In this document: piece after piece, positions 29,840 to 38,995 of the stretch | Numbering within the stretch: the first letter of the stretch is position 1 | Layout of the letters: every line of letters begins with the position of its first letter | Assembly (NCBI RefSeq): GCF_000234665.1 | Contig: NC_018309.1 | Coordinates: 384,454 to 448,453, forward strand | Source: Leishmania mexicana MHOM/GT/2001/U1103 | Taxonomy: Eukaryota > Euglenozoa > Kinetoplastea > Trypanosomatida > Trypanosomatidae | Length of the DNA: 64,000 nucleotides | Reading direction: 5' to 3' | Translations under genes and position numbers: made by a program | Notes under the pieces: generated by a model | The model's input: only the letters and a program-made list of their open reading frames with translations | Databases searched by the model: none | What the model was told of the DNA's origin: nothing

Positions 29840-31150
29840 CGCAATGGCTGCCCAGCAATGGGACGTAGCATGGCATCCTTTGTGGCTTATCGCTGAGTGC
29901 GCCGATTGTGACGACCTGCGCGGGGGGTTTTGTGTGGCGGACGGCGGCGCTTGAGGGAGACCGCCCGTCACATTGGCAGCAACAACGCCACAGTGGATGC
30001 AAGGGGCACGGAGTGCGTAGCAATCAGCAGCGACGAAGTGCCTCGGATCCATGAAGCGCTCGCGGGCCTCGGCAGTCGGCGACTGGCCCACGTATGTGCT
30101 ATTCGGAGGTGAATCTTTGCGGGCCGCCGTCGCCCGCAGATGAGTTCGATGCGCAGCGCTTGCTCCTCCGCTACCTGGCGGTCACCGGCTGCACCCTGTG
30201 CTGTGCATCGTGGCTACCGGCACACAAGGAGGGCTATGGCGCTAGCAATCACGTCTGCCCAACCGGCTCGCGGTGTCGGCGCATCGCAGCGGAGGTGCAC
30301 ACGCCTGGTACGTCGCCAGCACGGGGGACCCTCTACGCTGTCCCGGTCGACACCTGCTCCGCACCCACCGATGGAATCGTGGGCATACACGGTGCCCTGC
30401 ACGTGCTTCGGGTGCGCGGGGCCGCTCGACGAGGCGCTGCAGACGTGGCCGTCGTGCGCGATGTCGTGCGACATGGGGTATTGTGCCGTTGCAGCGCTGC
30501 CCTTGGCCGGCTGTGCAGGTCATCCCGACCACCCTCGAGCTCCGGCGTGCTGGGAGCGTCGCGCCTACCGCTATGTCGCTCAGCGCCTCCCTCGAAGTTG
30601 GCCGTGGCAGACGATGAGGAGTACGTCCTCCTCGGCTACCGTGACGCCACCGCTGTTGTTGGCAACTCTCGAGACCCAACGCGATTGCATGAGGACACCG
30701 CCGTGGACTTTCAAGGGCGCCCCGTTGAGGCTGTGCGACGCGTTCTGCGCGCACTGGCTGCAAGGGGCAGCCGGCGGGGCAACGCGCGCTGCGACACAGA
30801 CCGTGCAGCAGTGCCGGTGTTGGGGGTCTACCCTCTTCTCCGTTTTGTGCAAGCTTGAAGCTGCATCTGTGGTGGCCGTGTCCGGTGCCTTGTGGCGCCG
30901 CCAGATCCGGTACGCTCCCGCATTGGGCTCGCCAGGGCTTTTCAGACGGCCCACCGCGGACTGAGCTGTGCCGTGTGCAGCGAGCAGCACAACGATGAAC
31001 TTCGCGTGCCATGACGGCAGTTGCGTCTCTGCCGACCCCACGCCGTACACGGCTTCTTGCTGCCCACGCTGCGCGGCGTGGCCAATGGCCGCGGCGGGCG
31101 TGCTGGCGCTGAGGAAGTCGGAAGAGGGAGGGGGAGGAGGATGGGGAGAT
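29840..31150 (+). pseudogene. Probable decayed protein-coding gene, multiple frameshifts
   Basis: Plausible protein segments hop between the three plus frames. They include AAQQWDVAWHPLWL near 29845, ATVDARGTECVAISSDEV near 29988, a Cys-containing patch VTGCTLCCASW near 30180, SWAYTVPCTCFGCAGPL near 30373, VQVIPTTLELRRAG near 30515, DDEEYVLLGYRDATAVVG near 30611, RPVEAVRRVLRALAARG near 30717, and ACHDGSCVSAD followed by SCCPRCAAW near 31004-31070. No single frame covers them. The region is GC-rich and coding-like, unlike the CT/CA spacers on both sides. It may be a Cys-rich protein gene broken by several indels, or sequence errors in an intact gene. I do not recognise the family. Overlapping frames on both strands (e.g. 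minus 30242-31213) make a purely compositional origin possible. Confidence 0.35.
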
Positions 31151-31564
31151 GTCGAGCGTGCACACCAAGGGAGGGGGAGTGCATAACGGTGTTGATGGCG
31201 TTGTGGGTGCCACCCACTTTAATCGGCAGCGACGACCAAACCAACTCGGCCTTCTCTTACTTTACATCTCTGAGCTGTGCCTTCCCCGGCGCCGTGTGTG
31301 TGTGCGCGCACGCGCACGTGTACGCGATCATGTCACGGGTCGAAATGCACGCATACGCACCCACGGACCCACGTGGCCACTTCGAAGCTCTACAGAGCAG
31401 GGAGGGCGTTCCTGTGTGTTCCTTGCACTCCCCAAAGGAGGTCTCACTGCCCGGCGACTGCACAGCCTGCTCTGCGCGCGTGTGCATCTCACGGCGTCCA
31501 CAACGCCTGTGCACGCGTGCGTGGAAGGGGGAGGCTCTCTCGGTCTCTCTGCGTGACTAGAACA

Positions 31565-31701
31565 ACTCGATTTCTCCTGCTCTTCCTGCTTCCCCTCTGC
31601 CCATCGCCTCCCGCACACCTGCACGTGTACACACAGTGGTGCACACTGCGCAAAAACTTCGCGCATGCACACCGGTGGTTGCTCTATTCTGTGTGGCTTT
31701 C
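31565..31701 (+). promoter_or_regulatory. SL acceptor for small membrane protein gene
   Basis: A pyrimidine-rich run (about 31569-31606) is followed by the first AG at 31635-31636, 66 nt before the ATG at 31702. Confidence 0.45.
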
Positions 31702-32064
31702 ATGTCTTCTCGGTCCGGCGCGATGCGTGATCACCGCGGCTTCACCGCGCATGTAGCACTTTCCATCTTCTTGGCCGCAGGTGGTGCGCAGGCGCAGGAC
31801 GGCAGCAGCGGTGTCATGGAGAACTTCTCCATCTTTCTCTTCCTGTTCATCGGGGGCATCGCCCTGGGGACGATCATCATGCTTCCCATCGCGTGTCTCC
31901 GCTGGCAAGGGCTGCCGCTCGAGCTGAAGCCACGCGAGCGCTGCATGTGGGAGACGGCGCCGTCGAGCAAGATGAGCACCGCCAACCTTGTGCTGATGAG
32001 TAGTATAAAGATGGACACGCTGGGCGCGAAGAAAAATGCGCTGAGGCCTGGCGACGTGTTGTAG
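31702..32064 (+). CDS. Small protein with signal-like N-terminus and one TM helix
   Basis: 120 residues from the ATG at 31702; a second ATG seven codons in (31723) is also possible. Residues 16-31 (TAHVALSIFLAAGGAQ) resemble a short signal peptide ending at AQA. Residues about 41-64 (FSIFLFLFIGGIALGTIIML) form a clear membrane helix, followed by a basic cytosolic-type tail with PRERCMWE. No family is recognised. It is the last gene of the plus-strand unit, just before the strand switch. Coding is supported by a compact reading frame with a coherent membrane topology and GC3-rich codons, but the short length keeps confidence moderate. Confidence 0.65.
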   Translation: MSSRSGAMRDHRGFTAHVALSIFLAAGGAQAQDGSSGVMENFSIFLFLFIGGIALGTIIMLPIACLRWQGLPLELKPRERCMWETAPSSKMSTANLVLMSSIKMDTLGAKKNALRPGDVL

Positions 32065-35007
32065 GCGGCGACCACCCTGAACACGTCGCCAGCCGCGTCT
32101 GTCGGCCCCTCGTTAGGCGCACCAGCAGAGGAGTCGCCGGACAGGTCGCAGCAGGCGCCTCACCTCGGTTCTCAATTTACTGCAACTCCGCCTGCTCGGT
32201 CGGCTGTGTCGTCCCAGATGGCACCGGCGACGAAGACGAAAACTCCCATACTTCCTCACGGCGCAAGATGTAAAATGCGTGAGCGAGTGCCGGAGACCGC
32301 TCTCCTGCTCTCCACCCCTCCCGTCGCATGCGATGCGTGTGGCCACTTTGTGTACACGTCATCCTGCGCACCTCTGCCGCTCCTCCCCCTCACTACCTTC
32401 CCACTGATGCCTGCATTTTGCTTTCTGCGGGTGCTTCTCATTCTGGGGGGGTGGGGTGGCGCTCGCACACTTTCAGAGCTGCGCCCCCCCCCCCCCCACC
32501 GCCTTGCTTGACTTCGTTCTTTGACGAGCGCGGTACATGTGCATCACGCCGGCACACCCACACGGCACACCCGCGCTCTCTGCGTGCAGGCGTGCGCTTG
32601 TGTGCGCGCTCAGCTGTCACATCTCTGCAAAAGGCGAGACATTCGGTTCATCATTCTCCACTCGGCTGGGCGTCAAGGATCGGGGCGAGGGAGGAGGGGG
32701 GGGGGCGGGTGCCAACAACTCCGCCAACCCGTGCTTCCGAATCTCCGCGGGGTGGTGACGTGAGAAGTCCGAGGTCGCTCTCACACGCTGCTGGGATTTT
32801 AGAGGGTGGCAAGTAGAAGCCGTCGGTAAAACGCGTCATGCCGTCTCCTTAGGGTCCAGGGACAGGGCCGCGATGTGTGCGCTCTCATGATCCAACAGCC
32901 CCACCCCCTCAGCTTGAATGACCTCTGGCGTCTATCCTCTCCTCTGCTCGCACAGCATGGCAGCTGCAATGCCCACACCCCTCTTACTCCGTACAGTCTC
33001 TCCTCCCCTCTCTTTCTGCAGACAATACGCCAGGTGAACAGAGCGAGTGTTTAGGCGCATCGCCTCACCCGTCACCACCCCGACAGAGACCGCCGCAGTC
33101 AAGCATGTCGGGTGCACCGAGGTCCGGCAACAGGCGAATGCAAACGTCGTCTTAGACTGCTTGAGAAGTGAAGGGCGGATTATGCAGCAGAGGCACTGAA
33201 CGGGCCGAAGAAGATCCTGGCAAACCCCTCTCCGCGCCGAGGAGCAGCACCAGCCGCACGAGCCCTCAAAGAACTCTGAAGACAGGGCTGCCCACCGGGT
33301 GGCCCGGAGAGGGACAGGACAGGATAATTAGATGCTCACCGGGGTGGTAGCGTGCCACGCGGGAAGACGACACGTCGCGGAGCTGCATTTTCCCCTGCTA
33401 GAGTGCGCATGCCAACACAGCTTTGTGGCACAAGCAGACGACTGGCCACGCTCACGGACGACCTGACCGGAGGAGGACTGTCCCGCCACGTCAGCACTGA
33501 GGAGAGAAGCGGCTGCTCACCCCTGCACACGCGACATCGCTGGCTAGCCGGTATCCCAGCATGGGGTAGGACTCGCAGCAACGCACGACTGCGTACTTTC
33601 GGCTTCCCCTCCGTCTGTCCTTGTGGGGGCGGGACGTACGCAAGACCTTCTCGAGGATCGCCCCACGACGGCCTTCTGACCTTCGCCAAGTGCGTGGCAC
33701 AACAACGCTTCAGCGATGACGGCGGGGGCTTCTCATGCTGATCTATGTATTCGCAGAGACATCAGATGAATCGATACGACGACCCCCCCCCCCAAGACCG
33801 CACCCATGCCGCTCGCGCCCCGCTCTTTCACAGGGCCACAACGAAAAGGCGGGCCGGGGAAGCGAGACTTCCGTGCACACCAACGGTGGACTCTTTTGTA
33901 ACAACAAAACCGAACAGATGCCCCCCCCCCCACAGGGCGAAAACCCCTCCCCTCTTATGAAGGGCGGCGGGCCTGACGGCGAGGAGGGCATCCCGCTGGA
34001 GGGACCCGGTGACAAGTCATGGCTGAGCGCCGCGAGGAGGAGCTGAAAGGCGTCGCCAAATTGTCTCCAGGTACGCAACGATCCACAGCGCGCTGATATC
34101 CCCTTGCCGTTGTATGGTGATTGGACGACACCCATATGAACACCAAGGAATCACCGGAATGGTCGGCAGCGCACGGCAGATGGCGCACCAGCTCATGAGC
34201 GGCGGGAATTCCGAATCGGCCGCCACACGTACCCGGTGGCATCCCGCCCTCAGCAGGCAGGACGGTTCGACGCTGGCGGCACCGGCTGAGCCAGCGGTCG
34301 GGAATAAGGTGGGGTGGCGGGGGGTGCGCCCAAGGAAGCCGACCCGGACCCGAAGCTGGCCCTCGTACGCGGAGCAGTGGCCCACCGTCTGGTGCAGATC
34401 GGGGGGGCCTCAAGGCGGACATGGTGCGACCAGCCAGACGTACAGCGGTCCAAACGGTGTGGCGATACCTGGGCTATTCCCCGAAGCCTGCGCCGGGGAC
34501 CATTCGGGCACGGGGTGGCGCCTCGGGCCCCCTCCATGGCCTTGGCGGTGTGGGCCAGGCGCTCGCGGGCCGGTCAGGTGGTGGTGGGGGGTGGTTTGGC
34601 GCCCAGGGGAGGGCCGCGCCCCGGGCCCAGGGCGCGGCCGCCCCCCGCGACCGAAAGGCGTGGCGTGGCCGGGTGTCCAGGCGGGCGTCCGTTTGGTGGC
34701 GGCAGAAAGGCGTGTGCGGGTAGTGGAGCGGTGAGGGCGCATATGGGTGGTGGTGGGCGTGGGGTGTCCGCGTCTTCCGTCGTTTGGCCGCCGAGAGGAG
34801 GGGGGGGGGCGTCGCCGTGATGTTGGCGCGGACGCGGCGGCGAAGGCTTCCGACACGTCCCCGCTGGAATTCACGCGTTTTCTTGTTACTGGGCACTATA
34901 CGCGTGGGTCTGTCGGTGCACACCTGCACACACACACACAAAGCCGCTCCCGCAGCCAGGTGGCGAGCGAGAGTGAGGCATCGCCGCTGCCCTCACCGCC
35001 TCTCCCC
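32065..35007. other. Convergent strand-switch region, no intact gene
   Basis: 2.94 kb between the end of the plus-strand unit and the 3' end of the minus-strand unit. In Leishmania such regions are sites of RNA polymerase II termination, marked by base J. Many C or G homopolymers occur (about 32485-32497, 32698-32706, 33785-33794, 33921-33930, 34799-34808). The right part (34280-34830) is very G-rich on the plus strand. I found no tRNA or rRNA by eye. A possible retroelement remnant at 33352-33741 is listed separately. Confidence 0.7.
33352..33741 (+). mobile_element. Possible degenerate ingi/L1-type retroelement fragment
   Basis: A 129-codon open stretch has a patch with Arg/Leu-rich sequence followed by CPCGGG and, about 20 residues on, LTFAKCVAQQRF. 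This is reminiscent of the end of ingi/L1Tc-type ORFs (after RNase H, a CxC...H...C knuckle with 'HLL..C..Q'). No reverse-transcriptase motif is visible nearby. The call is weak; the composition of this region is unlike ordinary spacer. Confidence 0.2.
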
Positions 35008-36519
35008 TTACTTTTCTATGGGCGACGGTACTGGTGGGGCTGCGTCGTTGCCGCTCTGCGCACGCTGCAGACGTTGCTGCGCCGCTGCGCCGGAGAGCCG
35101 CTCCTGCTCTTTGGCTTCGAAGGAGCGGACAACGACGAGCAGCTCCTTCATCCGGGTCACCGCGACGTGCATCTCGCTAGTGGTCAGTACCGGGGCGTAG
35201 TCGGACGGGTGCGGCTGCAGGTCGAGAAGCTTCATCTCCTTCACGCGATCCACAACGACGCCGGTGTCAATCTCTTTGTCGCGCACGTCGGCGAACGTGA
35301 CGAGGTGGTGCAGCATCATGCTGCGGCCCACGGCGTCGAGGATGTAGTTGGGCGTCAGGCCAAGCTCCGCAGCTGGGTCGATCGCCTGCGCCTTCGTCTC
35401 CTCCGGCGTTGGCGGAGGCACCGGCGGCATGCAGAGCAGCGCGTAGAAGCGCTTCCAGAACTCTTCGTCCACGCGAAAGCGGTAATACGGCATGGTGAGC
35501 GGCAGACATAGGCTGCGCATGGGGTCCTCGGTGAAGTCGCCGTGCATCTGCGCCGTCTGCGCCCGAGTCACCGCCGCCGTCACCTCCTTGGAGAAGACGA
35601 CGTGGGTGCAGTAGTCCGTGTGGTAGTCGTCGCCTCTGGTCGCCTCGAACACGCGTGCCAGCAGCAGCGGCCGCTCCGTCGCGAAGTGCACGGCATGATC
35701 GAAGGGCTTGCAACTCTTGACAAGGCTTCGGTAGTAGACGATCTCCATGTCGTTCAGCACTGCCCACGCAGCGGCGGCGCCGTAGAGCCGCGTGCGGTCC
35801 TTCTGCTCCACCGCAAAGGCAAGGTTGAGCAGCGAGGACACGGCCTGCTCGTCGCGGCGCAGGTTGACCAGCAGGGCAGCGCGCCAGAGGTACAGGGAGG
35901 TGATCTCCTCCCGCAGATCTTCGTCCTCGCGGAGCGGGTTGGTGCCGGCGTGGACGCTGTCGGCGCCGGTCTTCGGCGTGGCCGGCGTGAACTCATGACC
36001 GTCGGAGCCGTCAATGATAAAGCGTGCCTCAAGGCCGCGCCCACGAGCAGCCGCCTTCAGGTGCGCGTCGACGGTGTGCTGGATGCCCTTCACCACCTCT
36101 TCGAGCTTCTCTTCGGCAGCCAGGGCCACCAAGGCACGTATCTCCGGCGTCGGGGCGTCCTCGACCTCGTACACCTGGCGCTCCGCCAGCACCTCGGCCC
36201 CCTTCGTCACTGGCCGCATAGTGAAGCACTGTGGGAAGCGACACGCCGGCGCGCCAGTGCATGTGCACCGCCCACCGGCACCGCACCGGTACTGCAGATC
36301 GAACACGGTACTGCGAACGACGAAGTCGCGCCGCGCTTTCTCCATGTCGGAGACCGGCGGCGAGGCGCCATGAAAGTGACGGGCCGCGACGACGCCGCGC
36401 AGGTGCGTCAGGGATGGCTGTGCTGGCGCGGCCTCTATGAAGTCGGAGCAGTCGCACGGCGCCAGCGGCTTCCGCCTCGTCTTCAGCTTCGACGTGATTT
36501 TGGAAAAGAATGACTTCAT
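35008..36519 (-). CDS. Hypothetical protein with N-terminal Cys cluster
   Basis: 503 residues from the ATG at 36519; the frame extends further upstream but that sequence looks like leader. A basic N-terminus (MKSFFSKITSKLKTRRK) precedes CDC at 22-24. A tight cysteine cluster C79-x5-C85-x-C87-x5-C93-x4-C98 follows, which could bind a metal. Residues about 215-420 are mostly alpha-helical (e.g. LYLWRAALLVNLRRDEQAVSSLLNLAFAV), resembling a helical-repeat protein. I do not recognise a family. It is the last gene of the minus-strand unit, ending at the convergent strand switch. Confidence 0.75.
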   Translation of the reverse strand: MKSFFSKITSKLKTRRKPLAPCDCSDFIEAAPAQPSLTHLRGVVAARHFHGASPPVSDMEKARRDFVVRSTVFDLQYRCGAGGRCTCTGAPACRFPQCFTMRPVTKGAEVLAERQVYEVEDAPTPEIRALVALAAEEKLEEVVKGIQHTVDAHLKAAARGRGLEARFIIDGSDGHEFTPATPKTGADSVHAGTNPLREDEDLREEITSLYLWRAALLVNLRRDEQAVSSLLNLAFAVEQKDRTRLYGAAAAWAVLNDMEIVYYRSLVKSCKPFDHAVHFATERPLLLARVFEATRGDDYHTDYCTHVVFSKEVTAAVTRAQTAQMHGDFTEDPMRSLCLPLTMPYYRFRVDEEFWKRFYALLCMPPVPPPTPEETKAQAIDPAAELGLTPNYILDAVGRSMMLHHLVTFADVRDKEIDTGVVVDRVKEMKLLDLQPHPSDYAPVLTTSEMHVAVTRMKELLVVVRSFEAKEQERLSGAAAQQRLQRAQSGNDAAPPVPSPIEK

Positions 36520-37250
36520 GATTGTGTGCGTGACGGTGGTGGCGAAGCTAACGAAGTGAGAGGGGCGAGTGTGCGCTGGTGGTGGTGCCGCTCCATCGCT
36601 CTTACGCGTATGGAGGAGGAGATAGCGGAGGATGTGGAGGGGGGGAGGCCGGGGGCGTGGGGTGGGTGGACTGGATACACGATGGCATTCCATGACGACC
36701 AGCTCTGCCGCCCCCACTGCCTCATCGTCTCTCGCGCGCTGCGGCTCTTCAGCTGCATGAGTCGGTACAAGCGACTGCACGCACAGCGCACCCATCCAAC
36801 AAGCTCACACGGGGAGGGCGACGCAGAGGGAGGGGAGTAGGGCGCGCGTGCCGCTCCCCGTATTGGTGCCTCTTCCCTGTTCTGCTTAACGGGCGAGGAT
36901 CAACAAGACACACACACGACAGGGAGGCGCACACGCTGGCGCCGTCATCACCGAGACAGACATGGAGAGAGACCGTGCGGCAGCAACGAACAGGCCTGGG
37001 GAAAGGCGTCGACACGGACATCAACCTAACCGCGACAGTTCACCGCAGCACAAACCACCGTCACTGCCATCGCCGCGCAAGAGGGGGGGGGGGCGGCGAG
37101 ACAGGGAAAGGCAAGAGGAAGACGTGCAAAGGGAGAAGCTCGCAGAGTTCTCCTGGAACAAACACCCCCCTCCTCCCACACACACCCTCACAGAGGTGCG
37201 GGTGCGATGCACACGGAGGCGGGTGTGGGGGAGTTAGCAGTGCCTCTTCT
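36520..37250 (-). other. Intergenic between hypothetical and V-ATPase d genes
   Basis: 731 bp without a gene. In minus sense it contains pyrimidine tracts (reverse complement of about 36620-36655 and 37080-37135) that could serve 3' processing of the V-ATPase mRNA and trans-splicing of the next gene. A G10 run lies at about 37084-37093. Confidence 0.5.
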
Positions 37251-38324
37251 TTACTGAGCGTACGGCACCGTGCTCACGTACTCGTGCAGGCGGTTGCGCA
37301 TCTGCTGCACGACGCAGTCGGCGATCCACTGAAGGTTGTTGATCTCCAGCTCCTTCAGCTTCACGTAGGCGTAAAAGACGCCGTACTGAAACTGCCGCGT
37401 CATGGCATCGTTGTACATGACCACCGACATCTCGACGAAACGCCGCTCCAGCGACTTCTTGGACCCCGAGTCCACTGCCCGGCTGCTCTCGTCGAGCAGC
37501 TCAAAGTAAGTCGCGAAGCGACGTAGGCGGTCGCGCAGCTGCTCCTCGTTCTCGCTCTCCGCAATGTCATCGTGGATGTCGACGAGGGAGCCGATGCTCG
37601 GGAAGACCTTGCGGCGGTCCACCGGCGTGATCTCTCGCATGCCAAGCGTGTTCAGAGTAAAGGTGAGGACCATGCGGTCCGCCTCGGCGTCCAGCAGCGG
37701 GCACATCACCTCGCGCGTCTCGCCGCCGAGGTTGTAGCAGAAGTCGTAGAACTGCTCGTAGTAGTTCTTCATGAGAAGGCCGCGGATGTACTCCACCGAG
37801 AGCTCATCCAAGTCGCGCTCGAAGCCGCCCTCGGCGCTGAAAAAGCGGCCCACCGGACTGTCGATGAGCACCACCTCGAACATCTCCTGCACGTCCGAGG
37901 CGGCGATCAGCGTTGGCATCTCCGGGAAGACGCCGAGGGGGTGGCACTTGGTTAGCAGCTCGAGGTTGGCGCGGCCGCTGCGCTTCGCCACGATCAGCTT
38001 CAGCACGTTCGACAGCATGTACTCGCAGCTGATAAAGTCGAGAAACTGACACAGCGGCGGCTCCGCCCAGGAACGCAGCTCTTTGAACTGCTTTAGGAGC
38101 ACCTCCTGCGCACGATCGACGATGATGCGCGAGGTCAGCGTCCCCTCCTGCTGAAGAAAGTTGCCATAGTCGGTGATCTGCAGCTGGCTCTTCATGTCAC
38201 CGAGGTTGTCGCACTGGCAGAGGTTGTTGTACTCGTCGACGCGGAGAAGGGCGTCGCGGTAGCCGTGCACCACAGCCTCGAGGTGGCCCTCGTGCACGTT
38301 GTAGTCCATCATAGTGCGTCCCAT
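37251..38324 (-). CDS. VMA6: V-type H+-ATPase V0 subunit d
   Basis: 357 residues from the first ATG of the frame (38324). The match to subunit d is clear end to end: LEAVVHGYRDALL, the CDNLGDMKSQLQ.TDYGNFL block, EPPLCQFLDFISCEYM, LLTKCHPLGVFPEM, MCPLLDAEADR and the C-terminal QYGVFYAYVKLKELEINNLQWIADC. Subunit d is the cytosolic V0 component that couples the central rotor stalk to the c-ring. In trypanosomatids the V-ATPase acidifies acidocalcisomes and endosomes. Length equals that of fungal and human homologues. In minus sense a C-rich pyrimidine tract ends with AG at about 38375-38374, 49 nt before the start, a good splice acceptor. Confidence 0.95.
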   Translation of the reverse strand: MGRTMMDYNVHEGHLEAVVHGYRDALLRVDEYNNLCQCDNLGDMKSQLQITDYGNFLQQEGTLTSRIIVDRAQEVLLKQFKELRSWAEPPLCQFLDFISCEYMLSNVLKLIVAKRSGRANLELLTKCHPLGVFPEMPTLIAASDVQEMFEVVLIDSPVGRFFSAEGGFERDLDELSVEYIRGLLMKNYYEQFYDFCYNLGGETREVMCPLLDAEADRMVLTFTLNTLGMREITPVDRRKVFPSIGSLVDIHDDIAESENEEQLRDRLRRFATYFELLDESSRAVDSGSKKSLERRFVEMSVVMYNDAMTRQFQYGVFYAYVKLKELEINNLQWIADCVVQQMRNRLHEYVSTVPYAQ

Positions 38325-38995
38325 TTTTCCGAACACAGCCGTGTGCGTTGGTGTCCTTTCCGACCTCCGTGGCCTACGCAGAAGAGGGGGGAGGGGGGAG
38401 GATGAGGGCGTCAGAGGGTGGACGACGCCGGCGAGGAACCGCTAATCTGTGGGTATAGTAGAGGGGGTACGTAGGTGGCGTAGGGAGAGATGCTAAGAGA
38501 GGGAGGGAGACGGTGTGCAGGTGGTGCCATGCCCATGTTGGGTGAGTGTGTGCATGTGCAACGGGATGGTGGTGATGAGGATGATGAGGGGTCCGACAGA
38601 AGTGGAGAGCATGCACGGAGAGAAGCAGAAGCAGAGGCAGAGGTCGGCGTTGGTCCCCCCCTGTAGAGACGCGACCATCCTGTAGTCTGTCCTCCAAGCC
38701 CACAGGACACGCACATCTGTACGCCATATCGGATGCACGGCGGCGTATCTACGTGTGCGTAGTAGTCGTGGGGCTGCAGCTACACATGGCCTTAGGTGCT
38801 GGATGGGGGTGCACCGAGAGAAGGAGAGAGAGGACCGCTGCGCACAAAAGCCATCGGTTGGGATATGGGGAGTGTGGAAACGGGTAGGGCGTAGAGGCGA
38901 CGGGCAGCGATGGGCAGCCGTCGTGCTCCTTCCCATCTCCGCGTACACCATGATCGGACCCCCCCACTCAGTGCCATGTGCGCACCGCGACAGGC
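38325..38995 (-). other. Intergenic upstream of V-ATPase d gene
   Basis: 671 bp. It contains the splice acceptor for the V-ATPase subunit d gene (AG read on minus at about 38375-38374, after a C/T-rich tract from about 38403) and probably the 3' UTR of the LRR protein. No gene seen. Confidence 0.5.

Noticed and set aside
30242..31213. 323-codon minus-strand frame
   Set aside because: Lies antisense to the plus-strand unit, Arg/Pro/Ala-rich as expected for the shadow of GC-rich sequence; no domain.
34114..34820. Overlapping 150-200-codon frames on both strands in the G-rich part of the convergent region
   Set aside because: All frames are Gly/Arg/Pro/Trp-rich, as expected from extreme GC content; no consistent codon signal.
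32065..35007. Possible tRNA genes in the convergent strand switch
   Set aside because: Looked for GGTTCGA-type B boxes with a matching A box and a cloverleaf; only an isolated partial B box near 34264 was seen.
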